From contig OENT01000696.1 in the NCBI GenBank assembly GCA_900239685.1, forward strand, positions 1 to 64,000: DNA of 64,000 nt, given 5' to 3'. This DNA is from Rotaria macrura. Taxonomy: Eukaryota > Rotifera > Eurotatoria > Philodinida > Philodinidae. Below the pieces are notes generated by a model, which was not told the origin of the DNA, ran no database searches, and was given only the letters and a program-made list of their open reading frames with translations. A program made the position numbers and the translations under genes. Positions 25,501 to 38,400 of this stretch are shown here, piece by piece (position 1 is the first letter of the stretch; each line of letters starts with the position of its first letter).

Positions 25501-27661
25501 ACGAAGCTAAAATCATTAATACTTTACCAGTAAAACTAGATACATTTTCACCATTTTTAGGATCATATACATGAGCATAACTATTGCCAGCAGCTAATAA
25601 ATGGAAATCAATTTAGAGTGAACTATTTTTATATTAATATGAAAACGTTTCTATGTGATAAATCGCTTCTGATTGAGGACTTGAGATGCATATGAATAGA
25701 ATCAGGTTAAATGAAAGATGTCAGGCGTTGGATTCAAAATCATAAACTAAAACCAGAGCTGATATACAAAATATCAAGTTCCGTATATTTCTAGTTCGAA
25801 TGTATTGTGTCAAGTAGACTGTACGAATCAATACGGTCAGTGTGTCTCTGTAGAGAGATAAACTACCTACCGAAATCGTTTTCTCAAATCTAGTTAGTAC
25901 CCAAGCAGACAAACATTTAGAAAAACGCGTTTAAACATTCAATCGGGAACGCCGATTATGAGTCACTAACGCTCATTAACAAAACACAAGAAACCCTTGT
26001 TTTAAGCAGAATTTTCATTATCCAAGCGTGAAAACGGATAAAAACTCAAGTTCTGAGCGTTAAAACGCAAAATTATTCGACAATTTAAAAGCCAATGGGT
26101 ATAAACAATCAGAATGATTAGAGCTTTTATCTGTTTTCACGCTGCGACAGTGAAAATTCTTCTTTAAAAAACGCGTTTCTTGCGTTTTGTTAATGAACGT
26201 TAGTGACTCATAATCGGCGTTCCCGATTGAATGTTTAAACGGGTTTTTCCAAATGTTTGTCTGCTTGGGTATACACGAATCGACGGGATCTTATAATATC
26301 CAATATTTTTTTATAAATAGGACTTATATGTAATTAGTTACTGAAATAAATTCAAAAGCTCCACTGTTGACTTTGAAAAATCTATTTCAAGTTAATGTAA
26401 TCTTCATTTCCACTAAATGTTTTAGAACATTCTACTTATTTATTTTTTCATGTATGGGCAATATTTCGCGCTCGGATATCAGCTTCCAATTCTTTTATAT
26501 TTGTTGCGACAGAGAATGCAATTTCATTAGAAGAACTTTCATCGCCAGAAGGTGTCACTAATGTTTACTTTTTCTAGTAGAAATTTCAGCACCTCAACCA
26601 GGTCTCATGTTCATTTTGAGTTCTAAAATAAAAGCGATTGATCCTGTAGTAACCTTGTGTTTATGTATAAGACTGTTTAGCATGCGTAACTGTATTTGGG
26701 AAAAAAGTAAAAACTATCTATTTCTCACCAATCCAAACAGTATTTGTTGCATGAACATAAGTTAACCCTGTTACCGGTTGTGTAAAATCAGTAAATTTGA
26801 AGATAAGCTTTCCATCAAGACTCCATACTTTTGCTGTTTTATCAAATGAACCTGTCATTAACCATTCATTATTCTCTAATGGGTTTTTCTGTGCTATCAA
26901 GCATGTTATGCCGGCATCATGTGCGTGATCTAGTTTTTTTGAAACTGACGGTGAACTACCAAATGGGCAATCGTAAATAATTAGTTTTCCATCAAAACCA
27001 ACTGAATATAATTTGTCTAGCATTAATACACCTGTTGTTATATCTTGATGTTCACATATTATATACAATGGCACACTATGAATAATTTGACCAGTTACAT
27101 TATTTAATTCATATGTATGAAATTGGATACCTGCGTTGTTTGAAATACTTATATAAGGACTAGTTAATATATCACGGTTTTTACCTTGTGGTATACCAAA
27201 AATAACTTGTTTCAAACGAGAATGAAAACAAATTGAATAGGCTACGGAGCCGATGTTTAGTTTATCAATGACAGCACCGATTGCTAAAAAAAGGCACAGA
27301 TAATTAATCAGTACTTCTAAATAATCAACAAAATTTGTCATATTCTATTAAAAATTACAATTGTATGTTACGACTGTCGAGTCATTGCCACTTGAAAAAA
27401 ATACTCGAGCTTCTGTAAGGGCACATAAAGCTGTAACCCATCCACGATGTTTATAACAATGTTGAATAAGATCACCTACGGATGAATAAAATCAATGGAT
27501 AAAAACCAAAATAATAGCCCAATTTTACCCGACTCATGATCATATGTTTGTACAGATCCATCTTCAAAACCGAGAACTAGTTCACGTTTCGCTGGATTAC
27601 TTCCAACCACAGTTACTTTCGAGTTGAGATTTTTTAGGTCCAAAGAATGTTCTAATGCCAT
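22580..27661 (-). CDS. WD40-repeat protein, 906 aa
   Basis: Exons 27529-27661, 27359-27475, 26729-27283, 25528-25593, 25333-25468, 25206-25278, 25113-25134 (22 nt), 24302-24982, 23179-23642, 22935-23107 and 22580-22880; all junctions keep frame. The protein has no signal peptide and carries many WD40 blades ending in IWD/VWG/IWR-type strands, for example TAKVWSLDG, NIYVWGFD, GWDRRIYIWD, GEIRIW and LDRTMRIW, enough for two beta-propellers. The 24302-24982 exon contains an Asn/Asp/Lys-rich low-complexity insert of about 60 residues (24660-24850). The C-terminal 60 residues are helical and follow the last blade. Such proteins are scaffolds; large two-propeller ones are often ciliary, but nothing here proves it. 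A MITE lies in its fourth-exon-side intron at 25900-26269. Confidence 0.85.
25900..26269. mobile_element. 370-bp MITE with TA target duplication
   Basis: Ends CCCAAGCAGACAAACATTT and its inverse AAATGTTTGTCTGCTTGGG, each flanked by TA (25898-25899 and 26270-26271). Arms extend about 150 bp, through GGGAACGCCGATTATGAG and AACGCGTTT. TA duplication suggests a Tc1/mariner-like mobilising transposase. Located in a WD40-gene intron. Confidence 0.85.
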
Positions 27662-28613
27662 TTATCTACTTAAGTAAAGAAATGATTTCAGGAAAAATTG
27701 CAAAATTATTGTCTCATATTTTCAATTTAAAAACATGGAAAATAAAATACTTTAAATCAAATCATTCTGTATCCTTATTATTGAAAACGAAAATTATCTC
27801 CTATAAAAGCTACCGAATCTAAGCACACACAAATTTAATTCTGTGTTAAAAAAACAACCATAGATAAAAACACACAACTATAGATATACACAAGAAAAAC
27901 AACAGTAGTAAAGAAATAAGTGTGAAGTAAATAGTGCTAGGATGAATGATCGAATAGTAATTTGATAAAATGTTCATTAATATTTAATTTCTTAAAATAG
28001 ACTATAGAAATATGAAATCATTGAGTTAGAATCGAAAGTCAGAATTGCTTCTAGGTATTCTATCGAATTCTTTGTAATATAATTTAAGAGATGACTTTTT
28101 TATTGGTATGGCAACAAATTAGGAGCTCGACTGTAGAAAAGTGATATTTGTCAGTTTTCATGCGTGTAGTTCATTGCTAAGTTGCATTGCAAAGCATGAT
28201 TAAAAGAATTCCTAGTTTTACATCAATCTTTAAGGAATGTTCGAGATTACTTAGTAAGTCTACTGTTTATTGAAATCAAAAACATTGGCATACTGTCTCT
28301 GATTAAATTGCTTGTCGTCAATACATAACTTGCAACCATATGCATAATAACTGACATTATATTTTTATAGAGGAATACCTCGTCTTTCTATCTCTGTAGT
28401 TTGAGTGATTTTCGATTTTAATTAATTCAAAAGAATTTCATCCTGTCAATATTCTTTCAACATTATTTATAGATCATAACAGAAGAGGAGTGTACAACAT
28501 CTTGATTCTAACTGACTAGTTTCAAATCTCTCTAGGCTTTTTCAAGAGACTAAAACACGAACAAAAATTTACTCAAAATATGCTTCGATCACTTTTTATA
28601 CAATATAAAAAAA
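27662..28613. other. Spacer between WD40 gene start and DZIP1 stop
   Basis: 952 bp, AT-rich, holding the WD40 promoter and the DZIP1 3' flank. No gene, repeat or clear motif is visible. Confidence 0.5.
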
Positions 28614-31600
28614 TTAATTTGAATTTTCTTCATTTTCATCATCATCAGAATCTAGGTTCGAAGTTTTTGCCGAATCAGCTGTTAATGGTCGCCGTAACTC
28701 GGTACCTGTAACAATAAAAACTATTGCATTTGTGTATTTTGTAAAATGATTCAAATTTACCTTTTCCAGGTTGCATTTTCCATATACTAGTGAAAGAAGC
28801 AAGTAATTAAATACATCGAAAATTCATCATTACTTACGAGTCATAAGTATGTTGAGAAATATCACCCGATGATAAAAGATTATTGTTTACTGATTCGCGG
28901 CCTCTGTAATAAAGAAAAAACTCATTTTCTTCAAATCATATGGAAATTTCTTAAATGATCTTATGACAATAAACGATTTGTTCAAGACTACAAAGAGAAG
29001 GAAATCATCCAAAGTGACATCCAATAATACAAAAAAAACCCTCATAACTCTAACTAGAATGATGTTCAATTGATTTCATTCTCTTTGTGTCTTTAAGATA
29101 AGGTCGTGCAATAAGTTTATTAAGTGTGACACATTCAATGAAGATAGTGCAAAAGTAAAAGAGAGCTAGCATCGTAATTATTTTAAACATTTGTGACTGC
29201 ATACGTGCTTGCGTTTTTACAGAAGATGGACTAGAAAAGAAATAATTTCTTGTTGTTGTTGTTTTTTAAACAAAATACTGCATGTGTACACTCCAAAAGC
29301 AGATTAAAAACAAAATAAACTAATTCTCTACAAAAAAAAAACAAACTGAATACATACGAAAGCTGTGGTAAATGGCCATTCGATGGCCTTTGTGGAGGAT
29401 GTGTGTGCAATGTTGTTAATGATTCACTTTTACCATCGTCATCCTCATCATCGTCATCGTCGTCGTCGTCGTCCTCATCGTGGTCTTTGTGCTAGTTTCA
29501 AGTATGCGTATATAATATATATATATATATCGTAAAAGAGAGAAAAAACTCCTTTTACTTGAGGTGCCAGTGATTTCGTTGATGGTTGAAATCCTTGTGC
29601 AATGGCATTTACAGTTGGTTTGCTTTCTTTTAAGCTATTCTCGTATAGCTTACGTTCAATAATGCGTGTTTTTTGAGCGACATTTGCTGCAATAGGTAGA
29701 GCAGTGCTTTCACTCTCACTTTGACTATATGAGGAAAAAAAATTTAATCATAGTAAATATAATTATATCGCTTAGTATCTATTCTCTACCTCTCCGAATT
29801 CGATTTATTTGTTGATGGTATTGGTTTAATCATTTGTTGACGAGGAAGAGCAGAAATAGTTGATCCTTGATTTGAAGTTGTGGATGGTCTCATACTGGCT
29901 GAAACCAATGAACTAATACCGGTTTTGGTGTTCGATGACGGGATATTTTTTCTTGGCGATGGTTGAATATCAGATGTAATTCCAGGACGTGTTGGTTGTG
30001 TATCATCATCATCATCACTTTCATTTGCATTAGATATTGTTACATCATCATCTGATTCAATCTTGCGTGTTGGACGACTATGATCATATTTAGGTGTAGA
30101 CGGTATTATTGTTGTTGTTATTGCTGGTGCTGGTGCTGGTGCTGGTGCTGGTTGTAGTGGTAGATCAACATGTTGATGATGATCGAGATAACTTTTTTTC
30201 GTAGTGTCTTGCTTTGGCGATGGATGTTTGGATTTTTGATAGTCATCTTCAAATGTAACTAATTTACTGCCAGCTGAACGTATAGATGTAATACTACGTC
30301 GAACATCAAGTCGTTCATGAACACGGCTATCTAATATTCGAGTAATATTAGCACGAATATTTTCAAAATTCGGTAAATCCTATAAAATTGTTTTTACCCA
30401 TGGGAACAGGATTACTAGTAATCAATGATAAACTTACGTTTTGAATATTACGTCTTGTCTGTAAAACACTTTCCATTTTAGTACGAAAATCAAGATCAGT
30501 AAGACGAGTATCAGTCTTAAAATAATATTTATGTACGCTTTTGATTCTATAGACTTTCTTCATTTTCTTACTTCGGAAATTCCCAAATTTTCAAAGCCTT
30601 CAAGCTCTTCAACGAATTGCTTTTTAGCATCATCTCGATATTTTGTTAAAATTTTCGGATTATCCTTTAATCGTCCAACTAGAGTAGGGCAGTAAGTTGG
30701 TAAATTTATGCCTGTTCCTTGTATTGGTCGTTTTGGTCGGGTTTGAACTGGTGAATCGTTCGGATGTGCAGATGTTCCTGCTTGTTTACGGTCGACAATT
30801 GGCGGTGGATGATTTTGAAAATGAGCTAGTTGATTTTTAATTTCTTGTAATTCCTCCTGCAGCCTTGCGTTGTGTGCTTTTACTTCATTGTAACGCTATA
30901 TGGAGGATAGCAACAATAGATTTAGAAATGTTTGTTTTACTTTTTGCTTAATAAATCAGACAGAAGTTTTTATTATCTTACAGAACTAATTATTAGGATG
31001 AATGTTGGTTTTATTCTTGTCGACCTTTTATTTTGAGGAGAAAGTTCTATGAATACGTCAAAGTCATGGAAGCTATTTCTTGGAAATCAAGTAAAAAAGT
31101 TCTACCAACCTCTTCATGTGATAGAACAAGAAGTCTCTTTAAAGAAAAACGTCAAGTAGCTGACTTGCAACAATTTTTTCTTCGGTAAACAACGTGTTGT
31201 GCTACCAGTCAAAGAGATTGCTTTCAGTGAATTTATATTTAAATGCTTCTTTTAAAACTCATTGATGTTTTCTGCAGTTAGTTTTTGAACAACAGATTAT
31301 AAACATCTTTAGTTGATCCAGAATATTTCTTTTTCTATTATAAAAATCTATTAGCAACGCATACGTGATAAAATAGAGCAATCTAACATTGGAGGTCTTG
31401 GAAACAGAAAATCCAGTTTCAAACAATTGCCAATGGTTATGTGAAAGATACATCTTTAAAAAGGAATTTAGTACACTTAATCTAATCTTTTCTTTTTTCC
31501 ATTGGAGTCATCATCGTTAAAGTGAAACAATCAAAACTACAGTGCTCACGCTTTTTTATTCATTTCTAAAATCAATAATATCCAACTTACATTTTGATAT

Positions 31601-34600
31601 GCAAGTAAATTAGTCGTTAAATGGCCTGCATCACCTGATGACTTTTGTAATAGTTGAAGATTTTCTTCAAGATTAGAAATGACTGTTCGGAGCTAAAACG
31701 AACGGAAAAAAAGATCCATGCTATTATATGATGATAGGAATGGTTACTCTTCCATTTTCATGCTCATAATCTCGTCTACGCTTTTCTTCTTTTTTCAAAT
31801 TTTTTTCTGTGTTTTGAAGTAATTGTTCCTGTTTAAATTAAAATGAATGAACAGATAATGAGTAATAGACTATACGACTTACAAGTTGTTCTTTTTGAGC
31901 ACGTAACGTTTGATTGTCTTTTGATAATTCTGAAAAATTGGCATCATGCCGATGAGATGAAGGCGATCCTGAATGAGTATTCTAATAATTCATTAAAAAG
32001 AAACGAACTCTCAAAAAAATTGTTTTTTTCATTTTTCTATTACTAATCGCATTTGTGAAAGTCTATCATCTAAAATTGTTATTTGTGTTTTTAATGCTTG
32101 AATATCATCCTATGCAAAAAAATATCAAGTTTTTATTCGTAGGCCAAAATAAAACAAGCCACGTTTTACTTTATATTGACGAATATTTGCATCACGATCA
32201 CGAATTTTTTCTTCATCAACCGCCTGAAAATAAATAAGACACTAGGTCAAAAAGAGAGCAGTGTCGTAAACAAGATAGGAACATGAATATTGTCAAAAAG
32301 AAAAAGTTCATCACCAAGGAAAAAATATTCGTTGCAAAATGATGATATACGACAGTACAATTCAAGTATATCATGAATAGATCTTAAGGATAGAAATGAT
32401 CATTCTCGACCAGTAAATTTAATGAAAAATCTAGAATCGGAGCTCAATCTTATCTAGCGTATACTTTATATAATTTTATCTATTGAAATAACTGATAGAC
32501 TGTCAATGTCGAATATACTATTTCTAAACAACAGGTTGGTTTTCTCAGCGTTTTAAAGATTCTAAATTACCAAAATAGTGCCTTTTATTAGCTTTTTTTT
32601 ATTAAGAATCGGATACGAAATATCAAAATACGACATCTTCCAATAGAGACCCTACTTTCCTTAGTGCACTTCACAGTATGAGGTTTATTCTTGACTAATT
32701 GTAATTAAAATGCAACTATCCGCTTCGTTTTTCGATCACAATAGAGTCTGTCACTTCAATTAAAACTTTAACAGTCATTCTAACTATTTAGTGTAGATTT
32801 AAATGATACTTTTTTATCGGATAAGTAACAGCAGCATGTTTCCATTAATATGAGTTACATTCAAAATATATTTTAGAATCAACATCATTGATTGAAATGT
32901 AAAAAGTAGTTATCGTTTTTTTTCTATGTTTCAGAATATAATGAAATAATGATGTTGTTGAATAGTTACATTTACTTCGATACTATTCCAAGTTTTTATC
33001 TTAGTTTCAGTTAATAGATATAGGCAGTTTAGTTATAGTCCTAACGACCCGTATATCAACTTTGATGTTTCATCGCAGTCTAATCTTTCTTTTCGTATGC
33101 TGATCCAAATACAGATCAAGTGAATAGCTTTGAAATACTCTAAGACTTCTCATAAGATGCAATAGAAAAAGGCTACTTGCTGGCAAAGTTAGTTTCTTAT
33201 TTAATATGTGACATCAGTGCATCGTGTCAACACACTTCAGTTCTGATTGATCAATAAATTCAATGATCGTTTTTTACAAGTAGACAAATCAATCTCATGA
33301 TTTATTTCATTATTATCGTTGAAATTCTTTTTATAAGAGTAAATCCAGAGAAATGTTAATAATATATCTATTACAAATCTGAGTATTTTAAAAATATGAC
33401 AGACTCAAGAAATCTTAGGAGTAAAAAAGCTGGCTTGTTTTCAAATATTATTTTACATTTGAAACGTTAGATTAGTTCGCTTATTAGCTATACTTTAGCA
33501 ATTTTGCGTTTTCCATCTTAGCCTCAGCTTATGTGCCTGCCGATAAGATGAAATGATTGAAGACAGTTGAATCATGAATGTACTGTAAAAAATTTGATAG
33601 ACATCAATCGTAGTCAGTATATACGTGGTTTTCTGTGTCTCAAATGTCATATCTGTATTCTCACTGTCATACTGCTCAATTCTTGATTTCGATTGTGAAA
33701 TAAACACAGACGATAATCCCACTACTCAACTATGAAGACCTTGCTACGTTTTGTTACGAATGTGTAAAAAGCAAACATGCTATCAAGTAATCATCCTTCT
33801 TATGTTGCTATATCCTTGTGTGTTGTTGTTCATCTTCCTGTTGAGAAAAATACTTTCAAAAAATCACTCATTTGACAAAATATTCAATTAATGCCCCCTC
33901 AGCTAGAATTGAAAGACGAGATGCAGAACATTATCGACTGAAAAATCTCTTAACCCTAATAAACGTAAGCCGGAAAATAAAGTTCGATTGACAGCCTGCA
34001 TTTTTTTGTTCAACATACTTTCTGAGTTTTAATCAATTGTATTTCCGTTTCTTTTTTATTTAAGTCATCTTTAAGACGCTGAGTTTCTTTTTCAGCATCA
34101 ATATCATGCTCGCGTCGTTTCTTCAAGTCATAATCTGGATGACGACGATTTACATGTGCTTGCAAATAGGCAATACTTAGAAACGCATGTGTACAAACGG
34201 GACACTGAAAAAGAACACAAAATTCATTTAGTATTAACCAAAGATACAATGATTCTCATGTAATTTATCGTCTCTACCGTATGATAGTTTGAATTTTGTG
34301 CCATTAACATTCTTTGTTGTGTTTCAAGCATTTTTCGTCGTTTTTTCGATTCTTTTTTCGTTTCAGTTAATTCATGCTTTAATTTTTCCATTTGTCGACG
34401 GGCTTCTTCATGATCCTATCGCATTTAACAATAAAATATTACAATAAAAAAAAGAACAAAGGAAAATCCAAATACATACATGAAAACCTTTACTTTTCAG
34501 TTGTTCATAATCCGCTAATTGGTTTGTTATTTGATCTTGGCAAAGCTAATAAAACGACAAAAAAAGTAAATATCAATTGCAGACCGTATCATCACGATTT

Positions 34601-35064
34601 AAAGAGGACAAACCAAAAGATATTCAATTGTTAATTGAGCCATTTTATAGAGCTTCACAAAGTTGGGATCCATCGCACGCGAGTCCTTGGTTTTTTAACA
34701 AAAAAGCATTAATGATTTCTTTTTGAATTTCAATTGTCAATCGTAACTCACAATTTCAGCATCAATATTACACAGTGTTATGTTTTCAAGATTTTCTTGC
34801 AACGCTTGAAAATCCATATCACGTGCAATACGATCAACATCAACTGCGGCTATAGAAAACAAATGACGAGGTGAAGATATTTTACAATACTTTTAATTTA
34901 ATGCTCATACCGATTCGACGCCAATCAATTCGTTCACTTCGTTTAAGAAACATTCCTTGTCGACTCACTTGTTGTTGAGATGGACTCAAATAAAGATGAT
35001 TCATATCATAAGCCAATGGTACCCTTTGAGGAGTTACGGCTGTTGTATAATAATCATTGTGCAT
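28614..35064 (-). CDS. DZIP1: DZIP1/DZIP1L-like zinc-finger ciliogenesis protein, 863 aa
   Basis: Nineteen exons: 34911-35064, 34752-34849, 34614-34685, 34480-34545, 34278-34415, 34019-34204, 32170-32223, 32044-32109, 31883-31981, 31748-31828, 31591-31692, 30572-30895, 30438-30515, 29790-30379, 29559-29724, 29358-29491, 28838-28903, 28761-28786, 28614-28705. The N-terminus has the DZIP1-specific block (RIDWRRI, DVDRIARDMD, LQENLENITLCNID, then DPNFVKLYKMAQLTIEYLL). A single C2H2 finger follows (CPVC ... H-x4-H, first codons at 34204), then a long coiled coil, a Pro-Ala repeat (30115-30150) and acidic runs (29440-29490). DZIP1 proteins work at the basal body/transition zone in ciliogenesis and Hedgehog signalling; in a rotifer the cilia of the corona are the obvious site (inference). 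Divergent from the SIDT gene. Confidence 0.92.
29508..29530. repeat. (TA)n microsatellite in a DZIP1 intron
   Basis: An uninterrupted run of about ten TA units between the exons ending 29491 and starting 29559. Confidence 0.8.
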
Positions 35065-35453
35065 CGTTAATAACTAATCTTAAAAGAAGGGAACCTGTGC
35101 GCCATGTTTCGTCTACCATTGTGCACTTGATTTCCATCGATACAGTGGGGATGCTGTCGACATAGAACACTAAGAAAAAATATCGCAATTTATAAATAAA
35201 GTTTGTTCATTACGCTAGATGACCTGAAATTGCAAAGTTAGAGCAAGTTCTGAAGCATCGGAATGCGTTAGATGTCGCTCATTGACAGATAATTACCTAT
35301 CTATCTTGCATTTGTCATCGAGATAAGCGAAGAAATTTTATCTATCAGATATGCTGCCAAAATGAGTGAAGACATTACGTGTAATCACTTCTTTTGGTAG
35401 AATTATAAAAACAGTAGAATTTATTGCAACATTCGTTCTTTCTCCAAAGAAAA
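35065..35453. promoter_or_regulatory. Putative bidirectional promoter between DZIP1 and SIDT
   Basis: 389 bp separates the two opposed start codons (35064 minus, 35454 plus). No TATA box or named site can be assigned. The arrangement alone suggests shared or back-to-back promoters. Confidence 0.4.
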
Positions 35454-38400
35454 ATGTTACTGCACTCACTTATATTACATTGTCTCATAGTTTTCAATTC
35501 ATTAGTAAGCTATATGTAAACCTATTTTTTCCAAACGTAGTAAAGTATTATTTAACTATGACAGACTTTTATGAAATGCAATCAAATAGAGTCTAATTCA
35601 CTTGACTCCGCTGTCAATCCAGATATATTAATGAAAAATTGTACAATCGGACAATTATGTGAAGGTTCGATCAATGCAACCTTTGTACATTACTATTCTG
35701 TACAATATTCTTTCAATCCATCAACGGTAAATACGTATCGAACTCATCGAGAATGTTTTGTTTTTTGTTAATACTCCTACAAAGTCAAATATCGATGTTG
35801 AGTTATTTGTATTTGAATTCATTTCTAGACTGTTCGTTTAACAACAAGTATGAAATACAATACGCAAGAGAGTGTTCCTATTTTAGTTGTTGTTCGACAA
35901 ATTCGTGGTGTTATCTCATGGACTCTTCCATATGTATTTTCTAATGGGTAAAGCTAGTTCATTCAAGTAAGAAATTCTACAGCTTCCTTTTCTTTTCATC
36001 AGAATGATTTATTCGAGTGTATCACGTCTACTGTGCTTGTACAATGAAGTAAATCGTACTCGGCCGCATACAAGTACTATTTTTATCGAGATTTCAACAT
36101 CAAATACTGATTTAATCGATTATTCAATTGAACTGAATAACGTAACTGACTATTTGCTTCAGTAAGAAAAATGAATGATTGAGTTTGCATTCTATAAGTT
36201 TGTTTCTAAAAAATAGAACCAATCGTCAACAAAATTTTATTGTCTCACCGGCAATGCCTATCTATTATAAATTCACATTCGAACCTAATATTGATAATAT
36301 TTTCATTGAAGTTAACTCCAAAGATGATTTATGTGCTGTTGTATCTGTTCAGTCATTTGATTGTCCGGTTTATGATGTCGGTGAAATAGGCTTTCGTCAA
36401 GGGCATTATCAAACAATGTCAAAACGGGCTTCATTCAATGTTTATGTACTATATTATAATTATAAGTGATTGTTTTCTGAATAATTTTTTATTTGAATTT
36501 CATTTAATAGTCTAGTGAATTTACGAAACGAAATGAATTTCTTCTTGTTTTCCTTGTCAAACCAATTGATACCGATTGTTTAGACAACAGAGAAGCAGCA
36601 ATGATTCAACCAGGTCAGTTACTGTTATTAGTTTTTGTATAAAAATTGAGTTCATTCGTTCGCCTAGCGGGTGTTGTTGATATTGAACGCAGAAAAAATG
36701 CAACAGTTATACTAAGTTCGCCATCGTATTGTATGTATAAATATATATCGTCTCGATTTTGCGATACACGTGTTTATCTTTTTATCTCGCTGCATAGCTA
36801 ATTATATTTATGTAACAATTTCCCTGACAATTGGATTATTCGTTTTAATTTATGTTTTCGTTATCATAATTATCTGTAGAAATCCAGATGTTTAGTAAGT
36901 GCTTAGTTTACATGAGAAAGAGCGTAGTAGTTGAAGTTTGATATGCTTTTTAGTGATAGTTTGACTCCGGATGATTTATGTATGTATGAAATTGTTGAGC
37001 TTTTACTAGATTTGATTATTATAATTCGCTTATTATAGCCTTGTTAGAAGCACAAACTGAACGAGAACTTGCTGGTTTGTATAATGAATATGAAAAGAGA
37101 TTTTTTATTGTTGATTTGAAATAGATTGTCAACATAATGAACAGTGCGATAATACATCTCACAGTGAAGAAAATGTGATAGTAACAGGGGGAAGCGATTA
37201 TCAAACTCAGACATCATCTATTGCAGCTATTACAACATCAAGTGTAAGTTTAAATAGCGGAATTTATGTTGAAAAGATGGTTTGGAAGAGGTAGATCTCC
37301 AGAATATGCACAAGATCAAGATGAGTATTCTATTATTCTGACGGAACTTTTATAAACAGACGGTAGTTCAGTATTCTGTTCTTTATGTTTTTTCTACAAG
37401 CCAAAATATAAAATCTCAATTTATAAATCAAAATTTTCAATTAATTACATGACATATTTGTAAATGTCAACTATAGTTTCAATTAGGGGTGGCACTTTAA
37501 CTTTACTTCAAAATTTAAATTTTAAAGTTAAAGTAAAACACTTTAAACTTTTATTATAGCAAAACACTTTAACTTTAAAAAACCAGAGTTGAAGTGAAAA
37601 AGAATTTTTAGCCCTTTGTGTTCAATTTTCGATTGGTTTCGCAGCAACTTTAAACCTAAAGATTAAAGTTACAGTACGTTAACTTCAAAGTAAAGTATAA
37701 AAGTTTAGTGCTCTACTTTAATTAAAGTGTAAAGTGTTAAAGTGTTCTAAAGTTAAAGTGCCACCCATAGTTTCAATGCAGTTGAAAAGACTTACTAATA
37801 ACATTTTTCTACTTGCACGCTAATAAGTAGACTGAAGCGAAACTGTGTGTACTTTCTAGTCACATTTACATGCCGATCTAATTTTGGAGAACATCTCTCA
37901 TTATATACGTACCGATTTGTTTGCATTAAACGAGGCTATTAGAGACACTTCCACCAAATTCTCAATTGAAACGAAATTTATTTAACTATCTTAATAAAAA
38001 ATATAAAGCAAAATATTCCAGTTCAAAAACGAAAACTTCTCGCTTTCGAAAAATGAATCAGTCAGATCTTTTAATTCTTAAAATAATCACGAATATATCA
38101 AATCATACATATTTTACTGTGAAGTTCGATTTATGGTCCAGTAATTGGAATTGACCTCAATTGGTTATTGTGAGAAGTTACATAGTTTTTCTGAAGAATA
38201 AAATCGAATCGAATGATATCATGAGATGTCTAAATTTTATTTCTCAGTTCTGTTACAGTTATCTGTAAATACAGAGTAAAGATCATGATGCACTTCATGT
38301 CACACACGCAAGGAATACTTTGGTTGCCAGAAAAAATACAATATGAAAAAAAATAAGCTACATAACAAATTACAGTTAGTTAATGAAGAGTAACACTGAA

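Noticed and set aside
35366..35596. Alternative SIDT start region in a GTG-opened frame
   Set aside because: It lacks an ATG and a signal peptide; the ATG at 35454 gives a proper signal sequence and joins the next exon in phase.
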